A stretch of 64,000 nt of DNA from Mesobacillus harenae (GCF_013343715.1 NZ_JABUNR010000003.1:124001-188000), one strand, 5' to 3'. Counted from the stretch's first letter, positions 27,513 through 37,022 are shown. Made by a program: numbers and translations. The notes: generated by a model from the sequence alone, not told the origin.

Positions 27513-28121
27513 GTGGCAGCAAATCAAGAGTTTTACTGGCGCAGACTGCATTCATTAGTTGGTGTAATTCCAGTCGGGATTTTTCTACTGCAGCATTTAG
27601 TCGTCAACAATTTCGCAACAAGGGGGCCCGATGCATTTAATAAAGCGGCTCACTTTATGGAAAGTCTTCCATTCCGTATAGGGCTGGAAGTGTTTATTAT
27701 TTACTTGCCATTATTATTTCATGCTATTTACGGGCTTTATATCGCTTTTACAGCTAAAAACAATATTGGAAAATACAGTTATTTCCGGAACTGGATGTTT
27801 ATGCTGCAGCGTGTATCTGGGGTAATTACCCTTATCTTCATTGCGTGGCATGTGTGGGAAACGCGGGTGGCGGCTGCATTTGGTGCTGAAGTAAACTTTA
27901 ATATGATGGCAGATATTCTGTCCTCGCCATTTATGCTTGCTTTCTATGTGGCAGGGGTTGTTTCGACAATTTTCCACTTTGCAAACGGGCTTTGGTCATT
28001 TGCTGTTAGCTGGGGGCTTACTGTTACACCAAGATCACAGCTTATTGCGACCTACGTGACAATTGGTATCTTTTTGCTGCTTTCATTTGTAGGCCTCAAT
28101 ACCATTTTTGCATTTGTTTAA
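27513..28121 (+). CDS. sdhC: succinate dehydrogenase cytochrome b558 subunit
   Basis: A 202-residue membrane anchor with five predicted TM helices that binds two hemes b and passes electrons to menaquinone. Candidate heme-ligand histidines lie in WRRLHSLVGVIP (TM1), LLQHLVVNNF, LFHAIYGLYI, FIAWHVWETR and FHFANGLW. GTG 27513 follows caggggggt. It heads the three-gene Bacillus-type operon with a single di-heme anchor rather than sdhC plus sdhD. Confidence 0.96.
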   Translation: MAANQEFYWRRLHSLVGVIPVGIFLLQHLVVNNFATRGPDAFNKAAHFMESLPFRIGLEVFIIYLPLLFHAIYGLYIAFTAKNNIGKYSYFRNWMFMLQRVSGVITLIFIAWHVWETRVAAAFGAEVNFNMMADILSSPFMLAFYVAGVVSTIFHFANGLWSFAVSWGLTVTPRSQLIATYVTIGIFLLLSFVGLNTIFAFV

Positions 28122-28177
28122 TTTTATAATTCTAGCTTTATAGAAAGAAAGATTAAGTATTAAGGGAGTGAGTCACA

Positions 28178-29935
28178 TTGAGTAAAGGAAAAATCATCGT
28201 AGTCGGCGGTGGACTGGCTGGCTTAATGGCAACAATAAAAGCTGCCGAAGCAGGAACTCCGGTAGAACTATTTTCACTTGTACCTGTAAAACGATCTCAC
28301 TCTGTTTGTGCCCAGGGTGGTATTAATGGAGCTGTAAATACAAAGGGAGAGGGAGACTCTCCATGGGAGCACTTCGATGACACTGTTTATGGCGGAGACT
28401 TCCTTGCTAACCAGCCTCCAGTCAAGGCAATGACAGAAGCTGCGCCAGGAATTATTCATTTATTAGACCGAATGGGAGTTATGTTTAACCGTACTCCTGA
28501 AGGCCTTTTAGATTTCCGCAGGTTTGGCGGAACTCAGCATCACCGTACAGCATTTGCAGGTGCAACGACTGGCCAGCAGCTTTTATATGCGCTGGACGAA
28601 CAAGTTAGACGCTATGAAGTTTCAGGCCTCGTAACTAAATTTGAGGGCTGGGAATTTCTAGGGACAATTGTAGATGATGAGGGAGTTTGTCGGGGAATTG
28701 TTGGGCAAAACTTAACATCAATGGAAATAGTATCCTTCCCTGCCGATGCGGTTATTTTGGCAACAGGTGGACCAGGAATTATTTTTGGGAAATCAACTAA
28801 CTCTGTTATTAATACGGGATCAGCCGCGTCTATTGCATACCAGCAGGGTGCCTATTATGCGAATGGCGAGTTTATTCAGATTCACCCAACTGCCATTCCA
28901 GGAGACGATAAGCTGCGCCTGATGAGTGAGTCGGCTCGCGGAGAAGGCGGCCGTGTTTGGACATATAAGGATGGCAAGCCTTGGTACTTCCTTGAAGAGA
29001 AGTATCCTGCTTATGGAAACCTTGTACCGCGTGATATCGCTACGCGTGAAATATTTGATGTTTGTGTTGAGCAAAAGCTTGGAGTTAACGGCGAAAATAT
29101 GGTTTTCCTCGACTTGTCTCATAAAGATCCAAAGGAACTCGATGTTAAGCTTGGCGGAATCATTGAAATTTATGAAAAGTTCATGGGGGATGACCCGAGA
29201 AAAGTTCCAATGAAGATTTTCCCTGCTGTTCATTATTCAATGGGCGGACTATGGGTTGACTATGATCAGATGACTAACATTCCTGGACTGTTTGCTGCTG
29301 GAGAATGTGATTATTCACAGCATGGAGGTAACCGCCTGGGAGCTAACTCTCTTTTATCCGCTATTTATGGTGGAATGGTTGCCGGACCGAATGCAATCCG
29401 CTACATTAGTGGACTTGAAAAGACCACAGAATCTGTTTCATCTTCTGTGTTTGACCGTCATGTTAAACTTGAAGAAGAGAAATGGAACAATATTATGTCA
29501 TTAGATGGCGACGAAAATGCCTACGTTCTTCATAAAGAGTTAGGTGAGTGGATGACTGATAATGTGACTGTTGTCCGCCATAATGCAAAACTGTTAAAGA
29601 CGGATGAAAAGATTGTTGAGCTTCTTGATAGATACAAGCGCATAAATATAAATGATACTGCTAAATGGAGCAACCAGGGTGCTGTATTCACAAGGCAGCT
29701 TCAAAATATGCTTCAGCTGGCAAGGGTAATAACAATTGGTGCTTATAATCGTAATGAAAGCCGTGGGGCGCATTACAAGCCAGAATTCCCTGATCGTAAT
29801 GATGAAGAATTCTTGAAGACAACTATGGCTAAGTTTACGGGAGAATCTTCAGCGCCTCAATTCCATTACGATGAAGTTGATACAAGTTTAATTGCCCCAC
29901 GTAAACGTGACTATTCTAAAAAGAAAGGGGAATAA
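28178..29935 (+). CDS. sdhA: succinate dehydrogenase flavoprotein subunit
   Basis: The 585-residue flavoprotein of complex II. IIVVGGGLAGLMATIKAAEAG is the dinucleotide fold; RSHSVCAQGGINGAV holds the histidine that binds FAD covalently (near residue 39); QIHPTAIPGDDKLRLMSESARGEGG contains the dicarboxylate site, and HYSMGGLWVDYDQMTNIPGLFA the conserved active-site region. TTG start 28178 behind aagggag. Full length (B. subtilis SdhA 586). Confidence 0.97.
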   Translation: MSKGKIIVVGGGLAGLMATIKAAEAGTPVELFSLVPVKRSHSVCAQGGINGAVNTKGEGDSPWEHFDDTVYGGDFLANQPPVKAMTEAAPGIIHLLDRMGVMFNRTPEGLLDFRRFGGTQHHRTAFAGATTGQQLLYALDEQVRRYEVSGLVTKFEGWEFLGTIVDDEGVCRGIVGQNLTSMEIVSFPADAVILATGGPGIIFGKSTNSVINTGSAASIAYQQGAYYANGEFIQIHPTAIPGDDKLRLMSESARGEGGRVWTYKDGKPWYFLEEKYPAYGNLVPRDIATREIFDVCVEQKLGVNGENMVFLDLSHKDPKELDVKLGGIIEIYEKFMGDDPRKVPMKIFPAVHYSMGGLWVDYDQMTNIPGLFAAGECDYSQHGGNRLGANSLLSAIYGGMVAGPNAIRYISGLEKTTESVSSSVFDRHVKLEEEKWNNIMSLDGDENAYVLHKELGEWMTDNVTVVRHNAKLLKTDEKIVELLDRYKRININDTAKWSNQGAVFTRQLQNMLQLARVITIGAYNRNESRGAHYKPEFPDRNDEEFLKTTMAKFTGESSAPQFHYDEVDTSLIAPRKRDYSKKKGE

Positions 29936-29941
29936 CAAGGT

Positions 29942-30703
29942 ATGTCTGAAAAAAGAACAGTTCGATTTATAATTAGCCGTCAGGATAGCACTGAGTCAGC
30001 CCCTTACGAGGAAGAGTTTGAACTGGAATATCGCCCAAATATGAACGTTATCTCCGCTCTGATGGAGATTCGCCGTAATCCGGTAAATACAAAAGGTGAA
30101 AAGACAAGCCCAATTGCCTGGGATATGAACTGTCTTGAAGAAGTATGCGGGGCTTGTTCAATGATTATTAACGGTCGTCCACGTCAGTCTTGTACTGCAT
30201 TAGTGGATAAGCTTGAACAGCCGATTCGCCTTGAGCCTATGAAAACATTCCCTGTGGTGCGTGACCTGCAGGTTGACCGCAGCAGAATGTTTGATTCTCT
30301 GAAACGCGTAAAAGCTTGGATCCCGATTGACGGAACCTACGACCTTGGTCCAGGACCAAGAATGCCTGAAAAGAAAAGGCAGTGGGCGTATGAGCTATCA
30401 AAATGTATGACATGCGGAGTGTGCTTAGAAGCTTGTCCGAATGTCAATAGCAAATCTGATTTTATTGGACCACAGGCTCTTTCTCAGGTGCGGTTGTTTA
30501 ATTCTCACCCAACTGGTGATATGAATAAATCTGAGCGTTTAGAGACGATTATGGGAGATGGCGGACTTTCAAATTGTGGTAACTCACAAAACTGCGTTCA
30601 GTCTTGCCCGAAAGGCATTCCATTAACGACATCTATTGCAGCATTAAACCGTGATACAACAATTCAAGCGTTCCGCAGTTTCTTCGGAAGCGATCAGGCA
30701 TAA
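29942..30703 (+). CDS. sdhB: succinate dehydrogenase iron-sulfur subunit
   Basis: A 253-residue subunit with three Fe-S clusters: CLEEVCGACSMIINGRPRQSC ligates [2Fe-2S], CMTCGVCLEACP binds [4Fe-4S], and CGNSQNCVQSCP provides [3Fe-4S] ligands. It carries electrons from SdhA flavin to SdhC hemes. Only 6 bp separate it from sdhA; an aaggt-like Shine-Dalgarno lies at the junction. Ends before a strong terminator. Confidence 0.97.
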   Translation: MSEKRTVRFIISRQDSTESAPYEEEFELEYRPNMNVISALMEIRRNPVNTKGEKTSPIAWDMNCLEEVCGACSMIINGRPRQSCTALVDKLEQPIRLEPMKTFPVVRDLQVDRSRMFDSLKRVKAWIPIDGTYDLGPGPRMPEKKRQWAYELSKCMTCGVCLEACPNVNSKSDFIGPQALSQVRLFNSHPTGDMNKSERLETIMGDGGLSNCGNSQNCVQSCPKGIPLTTSIAALNRDTTIQAFRSFFGSDQA

Positions 30704-30741
30704 CAGCCTTCCTGAATTGTGTTTAATGCAATTGACTTATT

Positions 30742-30778
30742 AAAACCTCTTTTCCAGAATAGGAAAAGAGGTTTTTTC
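30742..30778 (+). terminator. terminator of sdhCAB
   Basis: 14-bp arms AAAACCTCTTTTCC (30742-30755) and GGAAAAGAGGTTTT (30762-30775), then TTCT. Confidence 0.92.
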
Positions 30779-30950
30779 TATTACTTGAAAAGTTTAGTGT
30801 AATTGGTATCCTTTAAACACTAATTATACGGGCAGATTCAATCTCTGTTAAACGAAGAATAAAAGTGCTTCATCTTGCTAAATCAATTTAATATTACTAT
30901 AATGAAAAAATGAATAGTGATTCACTTTTAAGCAGTAGGAGGAATTTGTA

Positions 30951-31415
30951 ATGAGCAAGCTGAACTACATAGATGAAATAGTGGGCTGGGAAGAAGAATT
31001 TACTTTCTATCATCCTGTTAGTGTACGTTTTTCGGAAACGGATATGTTTGGGCATTTAAATAATACAGTGCCATTTGTTTACTTTGAAGAGGCAAGGATC
31101 GAGTATTTTAAGAGTCTAGGATTCATGCAAACTTGGCTTCAGCCTGAAAATGAAACAATTCCTGTTGTTGCTGACCTTCAATGTGATTTTTTAAAACAAG
31201 TGTTCTTTGGAGCAAACTTAAAAATATATGTTAAAGCAAATACAATTGGTAACTCCTCAGTTGATATCCACTATATGGGGAAGGGGAATGATGGAAAAAT
31301 ATATTTTACAGGCAGAGGAACGGTTGTTCAAATGTCAAAAAGGACAGGTAAAGGGTTTCCCTGGACGGACGAGATGAAAAATACAATGGCTAACAAAGTC
31401 AAAGCAAGAGCATAA
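30951..31415 (+). CDS. ysmA: 4HBT-fold acyl-CoA thioesterase YsmA
   Basis: A 154-residue single hot-dog-fold thioesterase. The motif VRFSETDMFGHLNNTVPFVYFEEARIEYF (about 26-54) with its Asp near residue 32 is the 4-hydroxybenzoyl-CoA thioesterase signature. Expected to hydrolyse an acyl-CoA; the chain length is not evident. aggagg precedes the ATG. It lies between sdhB and gerE as in B. subtilis. Confidence 0.85.
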   Translation: MSKLNYIDEIVGWEEEFTFYHPVSVRFSETDMFGHLNNTVPFVYFEEARIEYFKSLGFMQTWLQPENETIPVVADLQCDFLKQVFFGANLKIYVKANTIGNSSVDIHYMGKGNDGKIYFTGRGTVVQMSKRTGKGFPWTDEMKNTMANKVKARA

Positions 31416-31461
31416 AAGATCTCAAGAATTAAAATAAAATAACCTTCTCCTAAATGTTTGT

Positions 31462-31490
31462 CACTTCGTATCCTGCTTTTACATAGGATG
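31462..31490 (+). promoter_or_regulatory. candidate SigK promoter of gerE
   Basis: A CAC (31462-31464) is followed after 17 bases by CATAGGATG (31482-31490), near the SigK consensus AC-N16/17-CATANNNTA, with one mismatch at the end. B. subtilis gerE is SigK-dependent, which is the main reason to propose it. Confidence 0.4.
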
Positions 31491-31554
31491 TAATGACTAA
31501 ATTTATACCCACCCCGCAGTTCACAGCTGGCGAAGGCAAGGAGGGTTACAATAC

Positions 31555-31779
31555 TTGAAGGAGAATGAATATACTCACAAGCCGTTACTCACCAAACGAG
31601 AAAGAGAAGTGTTCGAACTGTTAGTACAAGATAAAACAACAAAGGATATCGCAGGTGAATTATTTATAAGCGAAAAGACGGTTCGGAATCATATTTCAAA
31701 CGCTATGCAAAAACTTGGCGTTAAGGGGCGTTCACAAGCAGTTGTAGAGCTCCTTCGAATGGGAGAGCTAGAACTTTAA
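31555..31779 (+). CDS. gerE: late mother-cell transcription regulator GerE
   Basis: A 74-residue LuxR/FixJ-type DNA-binding protein that, with SigK, activates and represses late spore-coat genes in the mother cell. It is little more than the HTH domain: LLTKREREVFELLVQDKTTK, LFISEKTVRNHISNAMQKLG, and the family ending RSQAVVELLRMGELEL. Practically identical in length to B. subtilis GerE. TTG start with aaggaggg 9 bases upstream. Confidence 0.97.
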   Translation: MKENEYTHKPLLTKREREVFELLVQDKTTKDIAGELFISEKTVRNHISNAMQKLGVKGRSQAVVELLRMGELEL

Positions 31780-31784
31780 TCTAG

Positions 31785-31812
31785 ACCGGCCAACCTGAAA
31801 AGGAAGGCCGGT
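31785..31812 (+). terminator. hairpin after gerE
   Basis: ACCGGCC (31785-31791) and GGCCGGT (31806-31812) arms around a purine-rich loop. The tail has few T, so it would be a weak terminator at best. Confidence 0.5.
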
Positions 31813-31969
31813 TAACACATTTTAGAAGCTATAATGGATCACCTGTCATTGATGGGTGTATTTCCTTCTTGAAATTTGTTCGAAAAAAGTAGAAAATAAG
31901 AACACTAGGTCGAAAGTTTTGGGACAAATTGATAGATTACCCTTGTCAGGGACAGGAGTTGATCCATAA

Positions 31970-32431
31970 ATGAAGAATCAAGAGAAGGACAAATGTGCAG
32001 AAGAACTAGAACTCTTTGCAGATATTGAGAAAGATTTACGGTACATATCAGGAATCATTAAGCAAAAGGGCCGGGTTATATTAAGTAACTATACAATTAC
32101 GCCTCCCCAGTTTCTCGCTCTTCAATGGCTTTTTGAAGATGGTGACATGACGATTGGTGAACTTTCCAATAAAATGTATTTGGCGTGCAGTACCACGACA
32201 GATCTTGTCGATAGAATGGAAAAGAACCAGCTCGTAGTTCGAGTCAAAGATCCGAATGATAGAAGAGTCGTCCGTATCCACCTTCTACAAGAGGGAGAAC
32301 GGGTTATTGAAGAAGTGATTAAAAAAAGGCAAGTTTATTTACAGGAAGTTTTGAAGAATTTTTCTGCTAACGAAGTTCTGCTCTTACAAAATAGTTTAGC
32401 GAAATTACATCAAGAAATGCGAGAAGATTGA
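31970..32431 (+). CDS. ysmB: MarR-family transcriptional regulator YsmB
   Basis: A 153-residue winged-helix regulator. [44 protein letters not shown] is the DNA-binding helix region and [17 protein letters not shown] the wing, as in MarR proteins. N- and C-terminal helices would form the dimer. The target genes and ligand are unknown; it may be co-transcribed with racE, which starts 10 bp after its stop. Position agrees with B. subtilis ysmB. Confidence 0.88.
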   Translation: MKNQEKDKCAEELELFADIEKDLRYISGIIKQKGRVILSNYTITPPQFLALQWLFEDGDMTIGELSNKMYLACSTTTDLVDRMEKNQLVVRVKDPNDRRVVRIHLLQEGERVIEEVIKKRQVYLQEVLKNFSANEVLLLQNSLAKLHQEMRED

Positions 32432-32441
32432 GGCGAGAAAG

Positions 32442-33242
32442 TTGATACAACCAATAGGCATTATTGATTCAGGCGTAGGCGGGCTTACCGTTGCCAAAGA
32501 AGTGATAAGGCAGCTGCCATATGAACAAATAATCTATCTTGGAGATACGGCGAGATGTCCATATGGTCCCAGACCAGCAGACGAAGTAAAAAGGTACACT
32601 TGGCAGATGACCCGTTTTTTGCTCGAAAAAGAGATAAAAATGCTGGTTATTGCATGCAATACAGCAACAGCCGTTGTGTTAGATGAGATAAGAGAGGCAC
32701 TCCCAATACCTGTGCTTGGTGTGATCTATCCGGGAGCCCGTTCGGCTATCAAAGTTACAGGCAATTATCAGATCGGCGTTATTGGTACGGAAGGAACAAT
32801 CAAAAGCAAAGCCTACGAAAAAGCGCTAAAGTCGATTAGCCGAGGCACGAGTGTTTTGGGTCTGGCTTGCCCGAAATTTGTTCCGCTGGTTGAAAGCAAT
32901 GAGTACAGCGGAAAACTTGCTGAAAAAATTGTAGCAGAAACATTGGAACCTATAAAACAAAAAGAAATTGACACGCTGATTCTTGGGTGCACTCACTATC
33001 CTCTTCTAGAGCCTCTAATAAGGTCTTTTATGGGCCAAGCAGTCAATATAATCAGTTCAGGTGAAGAGACAGCCAGAGAGGTTAGTACCATTCTGTATCA
33101 TAGCGAAATGTTGAATGAGATGGAACACGAACCTGCCCACGAATTTTATACAACAGGCTCTAAAGATTTATTCTCTAAAATAGCATCTCACTGGCTTGAA
33201 CAGCCGATTGAACAAGTTAAAAAAATTAAGCTAGACCGGTAA
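32442..33242 (+). CDS. racE: glutamate racemase
   Basis: A 266-residue PLP-independent racemase making D-glutamate for peptidoglycan (and poly-gamma-glutamate where present). The two catalytic cysteines lie in [11 protein letters not shown] (about 70-80) and [13 protein letters not shown] (about 180-192); [17 protein letters not shown] and [11 protein letters not shown] are substrate loops. TTG start; the Shine-Dalgarno (gaggcgag) is weak, which suggests coupling to ysmB. Confidence 0.95.
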   Translation: MIQPIGIIDSGVGGLTVAKEVIRQLPYEQIIYLGDTARCPYGPRPADEVKRYTWQMTRFLLEKEIKMLVIACNTATAVVLDEIREALPIPVLGVIYPGARSAIKVTGNYQIGVIGTEGTIKSKAYEKALKSISRGTSVLGLACPKFVPLVESNEYSGKLAEKIVAETLEPIKQKEIDTLILGCTHYPLLEPLIRSFMGQAVNIISSGEETAREVSTILYHSEMLNEMEHEPAHEFYTTGSKDLFSKIASHWLEQPIEQVKKIKLDR

Positions 33243-33261
33243 GCTCCTTTCAAGGAGTTTC

Positions 33262-33309
33262 AGACCGCAGCCAACTCGAAGAATTTGAGTTTGGCTGCGG
33301 TCTTTTTTA
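33262..33309 (+). terminator. terminator of ysmB-racE
   Basis: AGACCGCAGCCAACTC (33262-33277) pairs with GAGTTTGGCTGCGGTCT with a single-base bulge, followed by six T. Confidence 0.92.
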
Positions 33310-33350
33310 TTTAAAAATGAAGATAGAATAACCGGTGTGGTTAGATTCTT

Positions 33351-33454
33351 AGTGGACGCTTTCCGCGGGCGGGGCCGAGCCTTTTCCCTCGCTACGCTCA
33401 GTCCAGGGTCTTAAACGTCCATTCTTCCCGCCGCATCCTCCGCTCCAATCCATT
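33351..33454 (+). repeat. dispersed GC-rich repeat family B, copy 1
   Basis: Runs from agtggacgctttccgcgggc to about cctccgctccaatcca. Its GC content stands out against the flanking AT-rich sequence. A related element in the other orientation is at 37445-37532. Sequences of this style (ctttccgcggg... ctccaatc) are, from general experience, common between Bacillus genes. No coding frame. The rest of the gap up to 33660 shows nothing I recognise. Confidence 0.65.
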
Positions 33455-33660
33455 TTATTAAACTTACTCAATAAATAAACCTTGGCATGGCTTTTTGAAT
33501 GTGCGAATTACAGAATACCAAGTACTGCTTGCGCTGCAGGATGTGGCGCAGTTAGTCGGCCAGTTTGGTCGTTTCTTTCCACGTAGGATGCTTACGTAAA
33601 TTCTAAGCGGGAAATCTGTAGTCTGCTCGGCTTTCTAGTAAAAAACTTTTCAAAGACGGT

Positions 33661-33688
33661 CTAATTTGAATAAAGGCTCGTATACATG
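33661..33688 (+). promoter_or_regulatory. candidate SigE promoter of gerM
   Basis: CTAATTT (33661-33667), 13-bp spacer, TATACATG (33681-33688), compared with the SigE pattern kmATATT-N14-CATACAHT. Partial match only; B. subtilis gerM is SigE-dependent. Confidence 0.35.
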
Positions 33689-33717
33689 TAGTACAAACTG
33701 TCTTTGGAGGGATGTAT

Positions 33718-34794
33718 ATGTCTAAAAATAAAAAAGTGCTGATTATTACTGCTGCTACAATGGCAGCCTCTGTATTTTTATCCGGCTGCGGCCTATTTGG
33801 AGGAGATGAGAAGAAAGAAATTGATCCTCCTCAAGATTTTACGTATGTTGATGAAGGGAATTCCGAAGTTACTGGACAGACTCCCGATCTAAAGGATGGT
33901 GAGGGTGGGGAGGAAGCATCAGAGAGTACCAGGATGACCGAATTATATTTGATCGATAAGAATGGCTATGTTGTTTCTCAAACAATGGGTCTTCCAAATT
34001 CAGAAGGTGTAGCTAAACAGGCGCTAGAATATCTTGTAGAGAACGGCCCAGTTACTGATATTCTCCCGAATGGCTTTAGGGCTGTGTTGCCTGCAGATAC
34101 ACAAATTTCAGTGAATATAAAGAATGGGACCGCTACTGTTGATTTTTCTAAAGAATTCCAAAATTATAAAGCCGAAGACGAAGAGAAAATTCTTCAGTCA
34201 ATCACATGGACACTAACTCAGTTTGATACAATTAATAAGGTAAAAGTTCAAATGAATGGCCATGAATTGTCTGAAATGCCGGTAAGCGGCACTCCAATTG
34301 GTGAGGAGCTAAGCCGGGCAAATGGGATAAACATGACAACCGCTGATGTTGTTGATATTACGAACACTAGGCCGGTGACTGTGTATTATCTTGGCGGCAG
34401 TGAAGAGAATTACTACTATGTTCCTGTGACACTCCGAGTTTCCAATAAAGAAAAAGATAATATTACAGCAGCAGTCAATGAACTGATTCAAGGACCTGCC
34501 TTTACATCTGCTTTAGATACTGATTTCCTTCCAACTGTAAAATTGCTTGAAAAGCCCAAATTTGAAGATGGTAAAGTTACCTTGAATTTTAACGAATTTG
34601 TTTATGGGAGCTTTGAGGAAAAGGTTATCTCACAGCATGCTTTAAACTCTCTTGTTTTATCCTTAACAGAACAGGCTGGGGTAGAAAGTGTAACCGTCTT
34701 AGTTAATGGCAAGGCTGACATTGTAAACGAACAGGGGCAGCCTATAACAGAGCCGGTAATACGCCCGGAAAGAGTGAACACAGAAAATCTATAA
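33718..34794 (+). CDS. gerM: spore germination/sporulation lipoprotein GerM
   Basis: A 358-residue lipoprotein needed for sporulation and germination in B. subtilis, where it joins the channel linking mother cell and forespore. The signal peptide ends in the lipobox LSGC (Cys about residue 25). Two GerMN domains follow a short acidic linker: about 75-190 (TELYLIDKNGYVVSQTMGL, NGTATVDFSKEF) and 220-335 (TVYYLGGSEENYYYVPVTL, GKVTLNFNEF). ATG 33718 was preferred to ATG 33712, which abuts ggaggg. Full length compared with B. subtilis. Confidence 0.94.
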   Translation: MSKNKKVLIITAATMAASVFLSGCGLFGGDEKKEIDPPQDFTYVDEGNSEVTGQTPDLKDGEGGEEASESTRMTELYLIDKNGYVVSQTMGLPNSEGVAKQALEYLVENGPVTDILPNGFRAVLPADTQISVNIKNGTATVDFSKEFQNYKAEDEEKILQSITWTLTQFDTINKVKVQMNGHELSEMPVSGTPIGEELSRANGINMTTADVVDITNTRPVTVYYLGGSEENYYYVPVTLRVSNKEKDNITAAVNELIQGPAFTSALDTDFLPTVKLLEKPKFEDGKVTLNFNEFVYGSFEEKVISQHALNSLVLSLTEQAGVESVTVLVNGKADIVNEQGQPITEPVIRPERVNTENL

Positions 34795-34880
34795 ATAGAT
34801 TAAGCTGAACAAAAGCCTGTACGCGTGTTATACGATTCGTGGAATGAGATGGAAACCACAACGCATATGAATTTTCCGAC

Positions 34881-34925
34881 ACAATAAAGGAGAGGCGGGC
34901 ATTTTGCCGTCTCTTCTTTATTGTT
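34881..34925 (+). terminator. terminator of gerM
   Basis: ACAATAAAGGAGAGGCGGG and CCGTCTCTTCTTTATTGTT arms, with a loop of ATTTTG; about 16 paired bases with one or two mismatches. Confidence 0.82.
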
Positions 34926-35020
34926 ATACAATATGTATGTTTACATAGAAAAGATTTGTTTGTAAGTGTGACATTCCCCTAAGAACTTTTCGTTTTGGGC
35001 ATTATAAGGAGGCTAATCAA

Positions 35021-35785
35021 TTGCGAGTTGATGGCAGAGAAAGTCTGCAGTTAAGACGAGTACATATCGAAAGCGATTATTTAAAACATCCTGAAGGGTC
35101 AGTGTTAATTTCTGTTGGTGATACTAAAGTTATTTGTTCAGCCAGCATTGAAGACCGGGTTCCCCCGTTTATGAGAAACTCTGGAAAAGGTTGGATTACA
35201 GCAGAATATAGTATGCTCCCCAGAGCAACTGAACAAAGAAATATCCGGGAATCTTCAAAAGGCAAAGTGACAGGGCGTACCATGGAAATACAACGGTTGA
35301 TTGGGCGTGCATTAAGAGCTGTCGTGGATTTGGATGCTATAGGCGAAAGAACCATCTGGATAGACTGTGATGTTATACAGGCTGACGGAGGAACTAGAAC
35401 AGCTTCCATTACAGGGGCATTTGTAGCGATGGCTTTAGCATTAGATAAGCTTCATTCTGCAAAAAAAATCAAGAAAATCCCGATTACAGACTTTTTAGCC
35501 GCAACTAGTGTTGGAATCCTCGATAACAGTGAAGTTGTAGTTGATTTAAATTATGTAGAGGATTCTAGTGCCCATGTTGATATGAATATTGTTATGACTG
35601 GTAATGGGGAATTTGTTGAACTGCAGGGGACTGGCGAAGAGGCCACTTTCTCCTACCAGCAGCTTCAGGAATTGATAAAGGCTGCACAGGAAGGTTTACT
35701 TGAATTATTTGATATCCAAAAGCAGGCACTGGGCGAAGGGTTAGTAGAAGCCATTTTAAAAGCGAAAACGAATAGGAGCAGTTAG
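35021..35785 (+). CDS. rph: ribonuclease PH
   Basis: A 254-residue phosphorolytic 3'-5' exoribonuclease for tRNA 3' maturation. [53 protein letters not shown] and [20 protein letters not shown] are the conserved RNase PH blocks, with Arg and Asp of the phosphate and metal site. TTG start with taaggagg upstream. First of a three-gene unit rph-ysnA-ysnB. Confidence 0.96.
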   Translation: MRVDGRESLQLRRVHIESDYLKHPEGSVLISVGDTKVICSASIEDRVPPFMRNSGKGWITAEYSMLPRATEQRNIRESSKGKVTGRTMEIQRLIGRALRAVVDLDAIGERTIWIDCDVIQADGGTRTASITGAFVAMALALDKLHSAKKIKKIPITDFLAATSVGILDNSEVVVDLNYVEDSSAHVDMNIVMTGNGEFVELQGTGEEATFSYQQLQELIKAAQEGLLELFDIQKQALGEGLVEAILKAKTNRSS

Positions 35786-35786
35786 A

Positions 35787-36398
35787 ATGAAAGAAGTTAT
35801 TATAGCAACAACGAACCTAGGAAAAGCCAGGGAATTTGAACAGCTGTTACATTCAAAAGGGTACACTGTTAAAACACTGCAGGATTATCCGCAGCTAGAA
35901 GATGTAGAGGAGACTGGAAGCACGTTTGAAGAAAATGCCATTATTAAGGCAGAATCAGTTTCCAAGGCTCTTGGAGTCTTAGTTATTGCAGATGATTCCG
36001 GGTTGGAAATTGATGCACTTGGCGGCAGGCCAGGGGTATATTCGGCGAGGTACGCAGGTCCAAGCAAGAACGATGATGCAAATATAGATAAAGTCCTAGA
36101 TGAGATGGAAGGGATTGATGAGTCTGAAAGGACAGCTCGGTTCCGGTGTGTCTTGGCAGTTGCCGCTCCATATGAGAAGCCTGTTACTTTCAGCGGGAAA
36201 TGTGAAGGTCGAATCCTTTCTGAGCGCAGAGGAACACATGGATTCGGCTATGATCCGATATTTTATGTGATCAAAGAGGGAAGAGCGATGGCTGAGCTTG
36301 GTGCTGAGGAAAAAAACGCAATTAGCCATCGTGCCATGGCACTTAAGGAATTGGAAAAAGAACTTCATATATTCGATACAGATGGTAGGAACTCATGA
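35787..36398 (+). CDS. ysnA: XTP/dITP (RdgB/HAM1) pyrophosphatase YsnA
   Basis: A 203-residue enzyme that removes non-canonical purine nucleotides (dITP, XTP) from the pool. The SxTNxxK-like TTNLGKAREFEQLL opens the protein; ADDSGLEIDALGGRPGVYSARYAG (about 68-91) holds the catalytic Asp and the substrate loop; FGYDPIFYV and AELGAEEKNAISHRAMAL complete the pattern. One base after the rph stop; it overlaps ysnB by 4 nt. Confidence 0.95.
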   Translation: MKEVIIATTNLGKAREFEQLLHSKGYTVKTLQDYPQLEDVEETGSTFEENAIIKAESVSKALGVLVIADDSGLEIDALGGRPGVYSARYAGPSKNDDANIDKVLDEMEGIDESERTARFRCVLAVAAPYEKPVTFSGKCEGRILSERRGTHGFGYDPIFYVIKEGRAMAELGAEEKNAISHRAMALKELEKELHIFDTDGRNS

Positions 36399-36907
36399 CA
36401 AAGGTTTTGATCGTTAGCGACAGCCATGGATCTGCTGCCGTTCTTCAGGAATTAAAAGAACGCCATGGAACCAGCACCGACTTATTCATACATTGTGGAG
36501 ATTCAGAACTCCAGCCTACAGACGAAGCAATAGTTGGCTTTGTTGCTGTGAAAGGAAATTGTGACTATAAGGGTTCCTTTCCTGAAGATTTGGTGCAAGA
36601 AGCCGGCGGGAGACGAATTCTGATTACTCACGGCCACCTTTATTCAGTGAAAACATCTCTAAACAGTCTTTCCTATCGTGCAGCTGAAGTGGAAGCTGAT
36701 ATAGTTTGTTTCGGGCACTCGCATATTCTCGGAGCTGAACAAATTAATGGCAAGCTATTCATTAACCCTGGCAGTATTCTCCTTCCAAGAAGCAGGAGGG
36801 AAAAAACGTATGTAATTTTAACCTTGGAGAAGGATAGTGCCATTCTAGATGTTTTCGACTTCGATAATGGAGAGCTGCCCGAACTTAGGCAAATATTTCC
36901 CTTTTAA
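36395..36907 (+). CDS. ysnB: YfcE/MJ0936-type metallophosphoesterase YsnB
   Basis: A 170-residue metal-dependent phosphodiesterase. Metal ligands appear in order: VSDSHGS (Asp, His), FIHCGDSE (Asp), VKGNCDY (Asn), ITHGHLYSV (His) and GHSHI (His pair); FINPGSILLPR closes the fold. The physiological substrate is unknown. ATGA overlap with ysnA suggests coupled translation. Confidence 0.93.
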   Translation: MTKVLIVSDSHGSAAVLQELKERHGTSTDLFIHCGDSELQPTDEAIVGFVAVKGNCDYKGSFPEDLVQEAGGRRILITHGHLYSVKTSLNSLSYRAAEVEADIVCFGHSHILGAEQINGKLFINPGSILLPRSRREKTYVILTLEKDSAILDVFDFDNGELPELRQIFPF

Positions 36908-36932
36908 TATTAGAGCAAATCTCGTATAATTA

Positions 36933-36971
36933 TGTGAGGAGAGAGACTTTAACAGAGTTATTCTCCTCGCA
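36933..36971 (+). terminator. inverted repeat ending rph-ysnAB
   Basis: TGTGAGGAGA and TCTCCTCGCA arms (36933-36942; 36962-36971), one G-T pair, 19-base loop, then TTTAAAAAT. Weak T-run. Confidence 0.5.
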
Positions 36972-36993
36972 TTTAAAAATATTATATATATTG

Positions 36994-37022
36994 TTGACAT
37001 TCAGTTATTAACTTAGTATAAT
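36994..37022 (+). promoter_or_regulatory. perfect-consensus SigA promoter upstream of tRNA-Arg
   Basis: TTGACA (36994-36999), 17-bp spacer, TATAAT (37017-37022): both boxes match the consensus fully. The tRNA begins about 115 bp downstream, so the precursor would have a long 5' leader for RNase P. Confidence 0.88.

Noticed and set aside
27353..27640. 95-residue plus-strand frame overlapping the start of sdhC
   Set aside because: Starts at the sdh promoter and continues in another frame through sdhC; no Shine-Dalgarno.
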